Below are positions 25,666-38,040 of a stretch of 64,000 nucleotides of DNA, piece by piece (the first letter of the stretch is position 1; each line of letters begins with the position of its first letter). Origin of the DNA: Epiperipatus broadwayi (taxonomy: Eukaryota > Onychophora > Udeonychophora > Euonychophora > Peripatidae); assembly GCA_028023455.1 (NCBI GenBank), contig JAQFVV010000012.1, forward strand, positions 12,662,364 to 12,726,363, read 5' to 3'. The notes under the pieces were generated by a model. That model saw only the letters and a program-made list of their open reading frames with translations, had not been told where the DNA came from and searched no databases. Position numbers and translations under genes: made by a program.

Positions 25666-26399
25666 CATATAAACATGTTATTAAAATGGTATAACATAAC
25701 AGAATTGTCACAGAATCAGAATACAACAGGAAAAAACATAGGAGTCTGTAAGAACATAGTAGTTGAAGAGCAGGAGACTCAATCAAGGGAATTACTGGAT
25801 CAAGAATAAATCAGGTGGGAAGGAAATCAATAAAACAATTTTTATGTTTAATTATTATTAGTCTGAGAAAGGTTAGAAAAGCTAATAATATAGAAAAATT
25901 TCACTCAAGTCCACTGAATTATGAAAACATTATACAGAGAGATTTATATTTCTGTTTATTGCAAATAAGGTTAAGTCAGAATTGAAATTAGCAATGTTTT
26001 TGAGTTTGTGTCAAGTGTTTATGTGTAAAACTTTAATGGCTCAACCAAATAGCAGACACAACATTTAAGAAAGCTATAGAAATTCTAGATTAGTATTTTT
26101 TGCCAAGGCCAATTACAATAATGGAAAAGTATACATTTTATTCTCACATCAATTAGAAAATGAGATAGTAATATAATATGCAACTGACCAAAAAAATCAG
26201 ACAAATAAATATGATTTTGGTACTTACTTTAATGAGGTGTTATGATATAGATTTATTTGTGGCACGACCAACCAAACCATATGCCTAAGATTAATGATAT
26301 ATAATTCATTAACAATTGACAAGGTGGCTGCATTATTGAAACTAATTTATGTGTATCCAAGACATTATCAGTTTTAGTCACCAGAAGTCAGGATATAAA
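25666..26399 (+). other. Leader and gag remains of the old Gypsy element
   Basis: The position predicts gag here. I see no clear capsid pattern, only a short open frame at 25516-25809 that overlaps the LTR. Too decayed to annotate in detail. Confidence 0.3.
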
Positions 26400-26900
26400 A
26401 GTCACAAGACAGTATCAGCCAATAAGAGGAAAGGATTAAAACAAAGGTTTCATAAATTATCAGTGCTTTGGATATAATGGTAATCATAATCAGAGTATGT
26501 ATAAATTTAAAGAAAGCATTTGTTTCACTGTAAAAAAACAGGGCTACTTTAAAGCAGCATGCAGACTTAAAAAAACCAAGGGAGTCTGAAAGGTTTTACA
26601 AAGGACATAAACAAGTGTAAAGTGAGTAGAAATAATAATAAAAGTAAGAGAAAAGAACTATAAAGATTTTTAAAAAAGTTAAGTGGGAATATGATATAAA
26701 ATAAAAAAAGGAAAATCAATATGTTCTAGAGAATAAAAAGTAATTTCAGAATTTTCAAACATGGTAAAATTAATGGCATTCTAATTATAATAAAAATAGA
26801 TTCTGGATTGGCAATAATATGATTCTCCAATGAGTGCTTTAAAGAGATGATTAAGCATAGGAAAAGAAAATTAGTGTTAACTTCAAAGAAAATTTATAAT
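26400..26900 (+). pseudogene. Old Gypsy: zinc knuckles and protease
   Basis: A CCHC-like pair can be followed at about 26455-26570: CFGYNGNHNQSMYKF then CFTVKKQGYFKAACR, with several ligands lost. About 180 bp further on, GKINGILIIIKIDSGLAII (from about 26765) matches the retropepsin active-site context with Asp-Ser-Gly. Stops follow almost at once. Spacing and order are those of gag-pro in Gypsy elements. Confidence 0.6.
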
Positions 26901-27214
26901 TATCAAAAGAAATCAATAAACTTGTTAGGACAAGCTAAGATTAATGCTGAAAGAGAAACATATATAGCATAACTGCCTTATACTGGAATGTCACAATAAT
27001 CTCCTTCGCAGGAACTGGTTCAAATTTCTACATTATGATACAGTACATATAATAAATTTGTAAATAAGGACAAGAGTGTTGAAATGTAAGAAAGAAATTA
27101 TACTAAAGGTCTTTAAATCCAGGTTATGCAAATTCAAATGAGCCTTTAAATAAGTTAAGCATTGATAATACTATTAAATGAATTGCAATGTAAAGTGAAA
27201 TAAATTCTCTTTAC

Positions 27215-27800
27215 AATCAGGGGAAAAGTAACTCAAGAGTTAGAGGAATTGAAGAAAAATGGGATAGTACAATGTATATAGACATCTGAATAGGTAACTT
27301 ATGCAATGACTATAAGTGTGCTATTAATAAGGCATCATTACTGAGAAACTATTTATTTCTATCATTAGAAAAGTAATAGTGATCTTAGCTACAAAAGTAG
27401 ACCTCAATCAAGCAGTTACCAGTAGCAAATGGAATGACTGAATGCTTGGTGTGGATAATTCACAAAGCATTATATAAATACTTCCATTTGAAATAGCACT
27501 ATCTTTAGCAATATTTTAAAGAATGATAAATCAATTGGCAGGAGGTATTAACAGAGTGATTTCTTATTTTAATAATTTTAAAAAATCAGGGAAGATTTAT
27601 ATCAGTTAATGAAATTTACAAAAAAACTATTGGAGATATTTAGTAAAACAGATATTAGAATAAGTCCAGATAAATATAGAGTAAAAGAAATTAATATCTT
27701 AGGATTTAAAATAACAAGTGAAAGCAAATTTCCATAAAAATAAAATATAGAACAATCCACAGCCATTAAATAAAAGAAAGTCACAGCCATGTCTAGACTT
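27215..27800 (+). pseudogene. Old Gypsy: reverse transcriptase
   Basis: Recognisable pieces in shifting frames: VTQELEELKKNGIVQC (about 27230, the lead-in before the first RT motif), KVDLNQA (about 27393, around the first catalytic Asp) and VKEINILGFKITSE (about 27685, equivalent to the LGH thumb block). The YVDD box has decayed beyond recognition. Many stops. Confidence 0.6.
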
Positions 27801-27929
27801 TATTGGTATTATGAACAATTTGATAGTTGTAAATCATAAAGGACAAACCTCTGTTTAAATTGTGAGATAAAAAAAGACTTGGTGAAAGTGGGAAAAAGAC
27901 ATTCACATGTGTTTGAGGGATTAAAAAAT

Positions 27930-28345
27930 TAATCATAAAGGTTAAAGTATACTCTGATCAAGAAAAGTGGATTTTAATGTGTTATATATCACCAATAGGA
28001 GTTAGAGTAGTACTATCACATAGAGATAGGTCGAGAAATCTTCCAGTAGCATTTTTATCATTAACAATGTCAAAAAAAAGAATGTAACTATGCACAAATT
28101 GATAGAGAGGCAGTAGCTTAAATAATGGGAATAAAATTGTTATATCAGTAAGTGCATCAAAGACAATTTACTTTACAAATGGATCATAAACTATTATTAG
28201 GGACATTTATCTCATAGAAATGAATATCAATGCTTGCATCTCTAAGGATTGTAAGATGGATCAACTTTCTTAGAGCATTTTAAATTAATTCATATATGAA
28301 AGGGAAATGTATTCAACATGTGGATGCACTTAATAGACTTCCAGA
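27930..28345 (+). pseudogene. Old Gypsy: RNase H
   Basis: SPIGVRVVLSHRDR, LPVAFLSLTMSK and QIDREAVA (27990-28120) follow the RNase H pattern (Asp-Ala-Ser...GA-LSH, then the Glu helix). GKCIQHVDALNRLPDTLV at about 28300-28350 is the C-terminal ADALSRLP-type block. Frame breaks lie between them. Confidence 0.65.
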
Positions 28346-28779
28346 CACATTAGTGATAAATAAAAAAACAGCTATAAATATAGTAGATAAGTAAATAGTG
28401 AAATATTAATAGCAGTATCATTGTAAAGCAGACAAAAAATTATGAAGTATAAAGTTCTACAAAAAATGAATTCATAAAGGATAGTCAAGATCCATAACAT
28501 CAGCAATGTTTGGGGCAATCTAGAAAAGATAAAAGGAATTTTCAATGCAGGCAAATTTTAATATGTGACATTCAAATCTAATTATCTACCTCAAGGCTGA
28601 GTAATATAGTTATTATATAGTAGATATTCAGGAATAGTATGTATTGTTATCAGAAATAGAGAGATGGTGATATAGAAAAATGTATTCAGTAATGCCATAA
28701 TTATAAATTAAGATTGAAATTATTTCTAAAACTAGTAATGTAGCTTGCACAGAAACCACAAGTTCCTAGCAAATAATTC

Positions 28780-29230
28780 ATATAGTCTATGTATGCCTTT
28801 GAAAAGATAAATGATTTCTAGTGTTTTGCATTATATAAATGAAGGTGTTAGTAAACCAAACAAACTCAATCTAATCAATAATGCACCTACAATGCAAATT
28901 TGCAACATTTGGCATTCTAGAAATGATTGTCTTTAATGATGGAACAGATTTCACATATAGTCAATTTAAAACATGTTGTGAGAAAAACACAATATAACAC
29001 ATGATGACTCCATTTCATTCAGACAGTAAAGGACTGGCTGAAGGAAATGTTCACAAGGTAAAGAAAGTACTATTAAATGCCAAAATGAAAGATTTGCAAA
29101 TTAAATTAAGCTGAGTAGTGTTTCATCAACAAGTAAATGGCACTTGTGCAATGAGAACATCTCTGAAAGATCTAATGTTTGGGATAAAAATATAAAACCA
29201 TCCATTAAATATAATAGAATTTTGTGCATA
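28780..29230 (+). pseudogene. Old Gypsy: integrase core
   Basis: NDGTDFTYSQFKTCCEKN (from about 28935) corresponds to the second catalytic Asp block (DNGT-F). MMTPFHSDSKGLAEGNVHKV (from about 29003) corresponds to the catalytic Glu block; the Glu of LAE is kept. It then continues as VKKVLLNAKMKD. One in-frame TAA separates the two blocks. The HHCC zinc domain should lie upstream (28350-28800) but is not readable. Confidence 0.7.
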
Positions 29231-29829
29231 TAAGAGAAAACAAAGTAGAATATATCTAAAAAACAGATATATACCAGCAGTAATAATAGGACAAGACATA
29301 GTGTAAGTAAAAACAAAATATGAAAAAAAAAAAACAGTGATACTTGTAATTTATTTGAACAAGACCCCCAAAGGGACACACATACAGGTGATTAGAACAC
29401 AACTACTTCAAAATAATAATCAAATTAATTTAGAAAATAAACAAATTAAGTAAAGCCATGGAAGCCTGAAACCATTCCATAGATGATGTATCCACATAAA
29501 AAAACTTTGTATTAAACTCCCTATTTAAAACTAATAAATAAATTTAAGAAATTGATTTAAACCAAGGGGTAATGAATGTTAAATGAGGAATGTTATATAT
29601 GAAGAAAGTTTGTATATGTATTAATGTTAGTGTGAGGAAAGTTTACAATTGTCAGAATAGAATAGAATTAGTACAGTAACGTAACTCTAGTGGGGCACAG
29701 TTCTCATGAAAATCCGTATGTATTGGTAAATCTGCACAGAGAGTATAAATGCTCTGTAATAAATATAGCACCCTGAATACAGACATAGCTGTGAAGAACA
29801 TGCAGAATGCAAAAAAATACAGAGCACTT
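29231..29829 (+). other. 3' non-coding region and possible start of the 3' LTR
   Basis: After integrase the sequence has no frame. A purine-rich AACCAAGGGG (about 29560) followed by TGTTAAATGAGG could be a polypurine tract and LTR start, and a TATAAA-like GTATAAATG with a later AATAAATA occur at about 29740-29765. The counterpart on the left side was not found, so the LTR start is unproven. Confidence 0.3.
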
Positions 29830-30082
29830 AGCATAGAGACTTATGGTAAAATACAATAAGTAGCTGATAACACATCAGAATGAACAGATGTGAAACACAG
29901 CGTCACCCTAACTATGTTGTAAAAGCTGACCATTAAATAAGCAATTCAGAATGAAACAGTTCAGATGCAAATATATGCAGCTGAACACTGCATTTGAAAG
30001 ATTTGACAAATCCATCTTAGACACTGAAGAAATGTAAAGTAAAACATAGCATTAAGTCTTTACATTGTGTGTGCATATATAT
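29830..30082 (+). repeat. 3' LTR-like repeat, first half
   Basis: Its end (AAGTCTTTACATTGTGTGTGCATATAT) matches the left repeat at 25340-25375. The match breaks off at ATATATTA, where B2 begins, and resumes at 34345. Confidence 0.55.
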
Positions 30083-33000
30083 TATAATGGTCGGGAATGA
30101 AGTGATATATCCAGTCTTACCATATCTGCTGTACAGGGTACCACTAGATCATTTGAACCTAGAAAATTTATAGAGTAGACAGATATGTGCTGTTAAAGAT
30201 CCAACTTCTATATAGATATTTTTCACGACCATCAGCCCAAGTCACTAGCTCAAGTAGACGCAGAAACTTAATATATTTACTAAAATATATTTTTAATAAT
30301 AAAGAATAATAAAAACAATCACTAGATCACTGTCAGTATTAATAACACAAAAAGATTTTATTCATGTTGTAATGATATATAAATATGTCGTTACATTAAG
30401 TTAAAATAAAAACTTATAAGTTCGCAAATAAAAGTAAAAAACTAAATGCTAAAATTAAAATGTTTGTTAAACGTATATACATTCGCACAGATGCCAAACT
30501 TTAAAAATATTTTTAAAAAAAAACAACAAATAAGTATTTGAACGTACTGTTTTATAAAAAAAGTACAAGATTTAAAAATAAAAACAGGTATTAATTAATT
30601 CTTGTAATCTGTAAATGGAAATGATTGTTTATAAATTGTTTGAAAAGCAAGCTAGCCTTGGGCTCTTGTATAATTAAAATGATCTGATGAAAGATAGATA
30701 AGAAAATAAAAAGAAATTAGCTTGACCAATGGAAGCACTAAGCCTTGGCTCGGACCCTAATGAAAGTGATGGATTAGTGACATTTTGTTGATTGAATCCG
30801 TGTGGATAATATAAAAAGGGAAATACAGTTTTTTTGGACAGTTCCAGCATTGTGTGTTTGAGAGTTGTGGTAGGATGCACATACCACACTCTCTATTTAA
30901 AAAAGAAAAAGGAAAAGACTGTGATACTTTGAACCAGCTATTGCCATCTCCGGAACATTATCTTCCAATGGAGGCATCATGGGAATTAAAAGCAGAAACC
31001 TGGACTCTTCTACCATAAGCTATATTGACATGAACTCTAAATTTAAAAATAATTAAGAACTTTCGTTCAAGCTTATGAACTTCTATCTGACTTTTTTTAA
31101 GTTTAAAATCAAATTATGTTTAATTTTGTATGTTTTCCGATTGATAAAAATCATTTCCATTTTTTTTTCTCTTATTGTGTAAATTATTTATTGTTTAAAT
31201 TTTAAATGATGAAATTTAGGTTGGGTATAGACATTGCATAGATTCGTTAGCGGTTGATTATGTTGTGGTTTCCACAGTCGATTAGAATATATGTCAACGA
31301 TGTTAATGCGGGCATCTTACGATGAATGCCATGGGGCCTTGTGTATTCCCTTTTGCAATTGACGTTATCGATGATTTTGTATTTTGATTGATTGTGTTTA
31401 ATTTGGATGTTTTTGACCGTGGAATCTGTGCAGCCGATCTATACTCAACATTTTAAAAACAAATTGTATAAAAATAATATGTGCGAACATATTTAAATGT
31501 TAAATTTAAGTCGGGCGTGAATGGCTATATAGTTTTGTAAAGTTATATTAAGGGAGGGTAATCTTAGGTTATTCATTTCGTAGTTGAATTGGTTCAATGG
31601 ATTGGATATATTTGTGTAATTGTAGATGTAGTATGAGATCCGCTACGGGCAGGATTATATATATACGCCACACACCTTCTGTTTGCCTATGGATGGGTTT
31701 GTAAGATGGCAAAGGACCGCAGTCCATTCCTATGGAGTTTTATGTTTATTGTTCTACTTGCCAACATATGTGACATTCCTGTTGGTGGAGAGACAATATC
31801 TTCTCTAATTCTACTTACTGATCAGATGTACATTCCTGACAGTATAATATTTTGTGTTGTCATATTTTCATGCTTCATTGAATACATAAATGTATCAGAT
31901 GGATTGACGCCGGTTTGATTGCGAAATTTGTTGCCTAAGGTTAAATCAGGGAAGAATATTTTCTTTTCAAATGCAGATCTATGTAGTCTATTCATACTCG
32001 ACTATCTAAATAAAATATTAAACTCATTGAAAGTTAGTTAAATGTAAAACTAAAGATTAATAGAAAAATCTAAAATGTAAACTTATAATATAATAGAAAT
32101 TAAAATGTAAATTAAAATCTAAGGTAAAGTTAAAAATAATGTTAAATGTTAAAATGTAAAACTAATACTAAAATAATTTTAAATCTTATATATATGTGCA
32201 TAAATAAATGTTTGTATGTTAATTACTGGCAGTGGCTTATTTTATTCCTCTTATATATATATTCTTATATTATATTATTAAATCTTTGCTATTCCACTGA
32301 GCTAGTGACATGGGCTAACGACCGGATGCAAAAAAAAAAATTTTTTTTTGTTGACTTACGTATCTGCCTACTCTATAAATTTTTCTAGGTTCAAATGACT
32401 AGATGGTGCCCGTAGTGCAGATATGTTAAGTCTCCAATTTCTCCGGATCGTTATAACGTATATATATAAGTGACGACACACAAACTTGAAAAATAATTAT
32501 ATAAAAAAATTTAGGTTTGTTTCATTATTATTTACTATTATTTTTATTTGTTTTAACTTTTATTTTTAATCTTAGAAATGTTGAGTATAGATGAGCTACC
32601 CAGATGATGCACTTAAGACTTTCAAATATTTGATTCCAGGCTAAAAGTCTGCAGCCACAGCAACGTTCGCTTCCAGATATATATCAGCAACCAAGGCAAT
32701 GTGAACATGTTAGCATAGAATCATGCTGACAAGAATGTGCATCTGAACAGCATGATATTATTTGAAGAAACATGTTCATCAGTACAGGAATTTACATCTG
32801 TCTGGCAAAGGAATCATGCATGTAATATAAAGAGAAAATGCTACATATGGATGGGAGAGCAGTCTATCTTGCCGACTTATCTTCTCAATCCATAGAGCTG
32901 GAATGGGTCATTGGTGCAGGAAATATGTCTGTGTCCATTTCAACAATACGACTACATCTTTGGGGTCATGCATTCAGTTGGACTCGTCACCCTAGGTGCT

Positions 33001-34344
33001 AACACACTTCACATTACATTGATATAAATGTCCATATATATCTCCACCTGCATTGACACAACTACGAAACAAATAGTCTGAAATCAAAACCCCTTTAAAA
33101 CTAACATATATTTAAATGAGTCTAGCAGCCATCTACACTCAACTAACATTTAAATCATTTTATTAATTTATTTCTATAAAAAAAAGCTTTAGTTTATGGT
33201 TTTAAATCATTTTAAAATGACACATTATATTTAACTTTTTTTTTTTTTCACAAATACTATTTTTAACCTATTTTTAAAATTTAATAATGCACAAATAACG
33301 ATATGTGTTTTTATCTTTAAATTTAAGTTTGCAATTGCAAACCCCTACCCTATTACAAACAGATCTTATTAAACATGAATAAAAATATGAAAAAATACAA
33401 TACATATTTTAAGAGATTACGTTTTAACTTTAGATCAGATTTTAAAATTGCAAAGTTTATAAAAAAAATAAAGTTCTGGTTTGATTTGGAAAGAAAGTTT
33501 ATAGTTCATTTTTAGAAACAAATAAAGTTCAAAGATTTTAAATTTAAGAGTTTATATTTCATATTTATAATTTATACTTTCCTTTCTCCATGCTCATTCC
33601 TTTGCGATGAAGATCTGAGTTACGCAAGGGCCTTTTCTTGTGGACGATGATGATTTTATGAAGATTTCCAAAGACGTTTTATGAAGATGGTTCCAGTGGT
33701 TCGAACCAAAGGAAGCATGATGAAGCTGATTATATTTTGGGTGACAGCAATAATAGCTTTTTAAATTTTTATTTCTACTTTCAGCTACGATGAATGAATT
33801 TAAATTTTTAATTTTTCTAATCTTGAACTCCCTATTACTTTTGGATTTTTTCTTTTTATAGTCCTCAGGCACCTCATCAAACATATTTCATATCTATATT
33901 TCATTGAGTTTGTTGCCAAGTAGATTTTGGGTTTCTGGCTAAGTAGATTTTCGGTTTTCCACTGAGGTCTATGTCCATATCTTTGGGGGGGAACTCTTAT
34001 CTATTTCGTAATCATCTTTTCAATGGTCATTTTGCCCTAAGGATCTGTTTGTAATTTTTAATTTTATATTTAAAAACTCTCTTCATAATTTTTTTTTAAA
34101 TTAAAAGGTTTTTATTATATTTTATTTAAACTATAGAATCTTTGCTTTGATTCTACAATTTTTTTAAAGCTTATCTTATTTTAATATTTAAATCAAACAT
34201 ATTAATAAATTAATAATTTGTTATTTGTGAATTTTGAACGTTTGTGCTTTTAATTCATTATTAGATATTTACAAAAAAAAATCAAGTATTAAAATTTAAA
34301 TGTAATGCATATATATATATCCCATTACAATATATATATATATT
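30083..34344. mobile_element. Element B2, inserted in the old Gypsy LTR
   Basis: Starts TTATAATGGTCGGGA and ends TCCCATTACAA, a short inverted terminus, with (TA)n on both sides (ATATATTA before, TATATATATATATTATG after). The left 280 bp and the segment 32570-33000 match consecutive parts of the element at 63220-64000, so they were once adjacent; repeat C2 (30367-32457) interrupts them. The remainder (33060-34300) is AT-rich with no recognised protein. I see no transposase. Class is undetermined; the large, mostly non-coding structure and AT microsatellite flanks could fit a non-autonomous DNA element or an LTR derivative. Confidence 0.6.
30367..32457 (+). repeat. Repeat C, copy 2 (nested in B2)
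   Basis: Second copy of 1717-3868, colinear over about 2.1 kb with small indels. Shared landmarks are ACATTCGCACAGATGC, GGCGTGAATGGCTATATAG, GGGAGGGTAATCTTAGG and GACCGCAGTCCATTCC. Its right 800 bp, read in reverse, is homologous to the left 780 bp of the 63220 element, so repeat C and element B share an arm in opposite orientation. Confidence 0.75.
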
Positions 34345-34632
34345 ATGAATTGCAGGTAATGTTTAATCCCAGACTTAGCTGTTAAGACATCAGCAGAAGT
34401 GAATAATATAAAATGCAGTAGAATATGACAAATGTCTTCAAAAGCCAGGATTATCTATAGCAAAACTCCTCATTACATGAAAGGGTTATGAATAAACAGC
34501 AGCACCATACCAAACAATCCATATCAGACAGATAACAACCTGACAATCATCTATTGTGGGAGCAGAACCTGAGAAATAAATGGAACCACAAATTGCATAT
34601 TCCTAAATTAAGTTTAATATATATTGTAACCA
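34345..34632 (+). repeat. 3' LTR-like repeat, second half
   Basis: Matches 25385-25665 (ATCAGCAGAAGTGAA, CATATCAGACAGATAACAAC, CAAATTGCATATTCCT). It resumes the 3' LTR-like repeat after the B2 insertion and ends TATTGTAACC. Confidence 0.55.
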
Positions 34633-37102
34633 GTTGGATTACATAGCACATTCTAATTTAGTGTGTGTGCATAAATATATATATAAAGTAGAAAGGAAAA
34701 GTAGAAATAAACACAGGATAAATTTCATTGTGAAATAAGTATTTTAAAAAGGTCTGATAAATAATATTTGTAATTCTGATTTTGAAATTAACAAAAAAAA
34801 AGTATAATTTATTTTTTAAAATCTTTTAATTAATATTTGTAGAAAATATTTTTTTTAATTAATGCTTATTTGCATTTCTACTATGTAGTTAAAAAAAATC
34901 TTTGTAAATAAAAAATTCTAAAGGATTATCACACCATTGGTCAAATTCCAAAGATTAAAGTAAAAACATGAAAATCACCCTTTGATAAAAATTTCCAGCT
35001 TGTTTTCAAATGGATTAGATGAGTGAAAACAATGTGTTTTTGTCACCTGACCACCAAAATATCAGTTTTTGTTTGCAGTTTTGTAAGAGTTGACCAGAGG
35101 AGTCTGGTTGTAATATTTTAAGCAATGGCCAACTAAGCCAACTGCAAAGCTTGGCTTTAATATTTTTGGGAAGCAGTTAGCAGAAGAGCTAGCTATAAAA
35201 TTAGCCAAAATATTTTGTGAAGAGTTGGTAACTGTAGCAGAGAATGGCATCAATAAAGGTAGCTGCAGATATGGCTAGTAGAATATATAGAGAACTGCTA
35301 TGAGTATGTAAGAATGCAAGGAAATAGCCGCTATTCAGTTCAATAATGGAGTTTGAATTCACATGGAGAAAAAGAGTCAAGATTCTTTGTAAATCATAGC
35401 CTTAAAAGTGTTCTGGAAAAACAGCTTGCTGACATAAAGCTTACAAAATCCAAGTATAAGTGGAACTGACTACAGAAAGGAAAAAGCCAACCATACCTGA
35501 ATTATGTACTTTACCCGATGATGACAATTTCCTGGAATGACCAAAAAACAGCTTGCCCAAGAGACCAGCTGAATAAAATAGTTATATGTATGCTGCTGTT
35601 TATCTATAAACACAGGGAACCACAGATAAACATGTCACATGTATATACAGTGAGTTATTTTATTTTAATATTCCTTAAAACGACTTATAAAATTATAAAT
35701 TAACAACTTAAAGCAAAACAAGTAAATAATTTGCTTGAGTCAAATGTCTAACAGAAAGATGATTTGATATATATTTTTGAAGAAATCATTTTGGTAATTC
35801 CTTTAAAAAAATGATATTAAAAGAATATATAACTTAAATGCAAGCATAATTTTGTCTGAATTAAAAAGTAAAAAAAAAAGTTGTTAAACTTTATGAAAGA
35901 ATTAAGCAATAGGATTCTATATACTTTCAATATTGAATTAATTATGAAAAAATATAATATTATTGTATCAAGTTGAAATAGATAAAAGTCAGTGTGCGTA
36001 TATACATGCACACTCATATATGTAATATTTTAATATTTTTTTATTAAATGTCAATTCATTTATTGAATATTAATTGTATAATAGAAATTGCATGTCTGTG
36101 TGCACATATATGTAAATCATTGTAACAATTTGAATTTTGAATGGTAAATATTGTAAAACAATGTAATAACTTTAGTTGTGTATATAATTTTGTATACTTT
36201 TCAAAATCAGAGCCTTATCCTATAAGATCTTAAATATCATTTTTTTATTGTTATTAATAAACTTATTTAGTTGTTAAAAATTGTTTCCATCATCTCTTGG
36301 TCACATACAGTAATAGAGCTTGTGGTCTCTGAGCTAGATTCGTGCATGAGATGATTTATAAATGGGGATGTGTATTTAGTGCTTTGGGGCATCCAGCGAT
36401 GATCAATCATCATCCTGGTTGGCACATAAGATTATATTCTTTAACCCCATGCACTATATTTTATTTTAATCTTATTAAAAATTTAAGTTTATAGTTGGCC
36501 AGTACATTGATAGTACTTAAGTGGTCAGAGCATTAATGATGATCAGCATGTTTTAAATGTCCCAGCATTATTGTTTGATTCTTGTGTATTCTAACAGATG
36601 GGCACTAAGCTGGTGTATCCAAGTTATGTTTAAATAATTGCCCAAGATGGCAAAGGCTCAGTAGTTAGCCTGGTCTACAGAAGACCCATTTCCAATCCAG
36701 TCACAAGGTTGACTGTTGATTTATATTTTTTATTGTTCAAATTTAGCCACAAGATGGACTGTTGATTTTATTATATTTTATTGAAGATCATTCATGTTGA
36801 TGAATGGTAATTTCTCTTAAGTACTTTATAATGCTGTTTGATATATGATTGATGTATAGTTTTTTTAGTTGCTCTTCTGATCTAGTTGTGCTTAGCTCTC
36901 AATGATCTCTCAGAGATCTTTTTGATCTCATGCTCTCTATAAAATACTATTTTACTTATTATATATACTTTGTAAATATTTCATTTTAAATGGACTGGGA
37001 ATGATGATGTTTTGCCATCACCCAGTTAAAACCCATTTCCTCAAACCCCTCTACCCCATCCCGTTACAATATATATATAATATTTTCACTGTTATATGAT
37101 GA
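34633..37102. other. AT-rich non-coding stretch with minor repeats
   Basis: Contains a roughly 60 bp imperfect tandem pair at about 36695-36765 (CACAAG(G/A)T(T/G)GACTGTTGATTT in each unit) and ends at CCCGTTACAATATATATA (about 37064-37080), a terminus-like motif seen at several other sites. No gene supported. Confidence 0.4.
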
Positions 37103-37502
37103 AAATAAAATAGTTTTAGGATTAATCCATGTGTTAGTATTGATTAATTTCCAATGTTTTGATGAAATATCATCTGCCATTGTCAAGGTTAACTTTTCAA
37201 AAAAAAACTGTTAGATCTCAAATAGTAATGAAACAGGATAGTAAAGAATGGACTTGAGCATGAAGTAGTTGAGCATTTAGAATATGTGGAATAAGAAAAT
37301 AAACATTTTGTTAATCCACATATTCTAAGTGACCAATTACTTCATGCTCAATCTTATTTTTTACCTCATACTCAATCTCATTACTATTTGAGATCTAATG
37401 GGTTTTCTTTGAAAAGTTATCTTTGATAATGGCAGATGATATTTTGTCAACATTGGGAATTAATCAATAATAACACATGGTTTAACCCAAAATTATTTAA
37501 TA
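37103..37502. mobile_element. Foldback element F4, 400 bp
   Basis: Long imperfect inverted repeat with arms of about 180 bp. Left arm landmarks GATTAATCCATGTGTTA, ATCATCTGCCATT, CATGAAGTA and GAATATGTGG recur as complements on the right. Flanked by (TA)n. No hammerhead-like core and no protein. Confidence 0.85.
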
Positions 37503-37804
37503 TATATATATATGATTAATAAACATGTTGAATTAAAATTAACATTGCATTAATATATTATAAGTATTAGAATGTCAGAACATAATGATATTCATAGTCA
37601 TGAGAATAGTTTCTTCATTTCATATATTCTGAATATAATAAATCCTTCCTATCTGCTTTTCATTCTTGCTCCATTCCTGTTTATAGAAGTGGAATTGGAA
37701 TAGTGTCACAGTCATAATTTTGATTCATTATCAGTTAATATAATTTAGCCTAATTATAAGATGCATAAAACAAATTATAATTTAAAACTTCATGCATTCA
37801 ATGC

Positions 37805-38036
37805 ATGTTGAATAAAGAAATCAGGATTAGAATGAATCCACCTATTTTTGGTGGCTATGATGTGTATAAGCATACCTTTGTCAAAATTATTAGTAATTCT
37901 GAGTGAAATTAATTTATGGTTGATGAAATTAACTTCACTCTAAATTACCAACAATGTTGACAAAGGTATGCTTATAAATATCAGAATTGCAAAGAATAAG
38001 TGGATTCGTTCTAATTTTGATTTCTTTATTCAACAT
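37805..38036. mobile_element. Foldback element F5, 230 bp
   Basis: Inverted repeat with arms of about 105 bp. ATGTTGAATAAAGAAATCAG on the left pairs with its complement ending at 38036; inner landmark AAGCATACCTTTGTCAA pairs with TTGACAAAGGTATGCTT. No protein. Confidence 0.85.
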
Positions 38037-38040
38037 TTAG

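Larger units (their letters stand above)
25310..34632 (+). mobile_element. Old Ty3/Gypsy element, plus strand, split by later insertions
   Basis: Decayed gag-pol runs from about 26.4 to 29.4 kb (knuckles, protease, RT, RNase H, integrase in that order). Diverged terminal repeats flank it: 25310-25665 on the left, and on the right 29830-30082 continued at 34345-34632. The right repeat is interrupted by element B2 (30083-34344). Divergence of the two ends and the many stops show that this element is much older than the one at 0.9-9.85 kb. Confidence 0.7.

Noticed and set aside
25213-25809. Several overlapping 60-120 codon frames on both strands
   Set aside because: They overlap the LTR-like repeat, have no domain and contradict each other by strand.
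31706-31918. 70-codon frame in repeat C2 (and its relative at 3280-3489)
   Set aside because: Homologous between the two C copies at DNA level, but starts and frame are not conserved and no domain is recognised.
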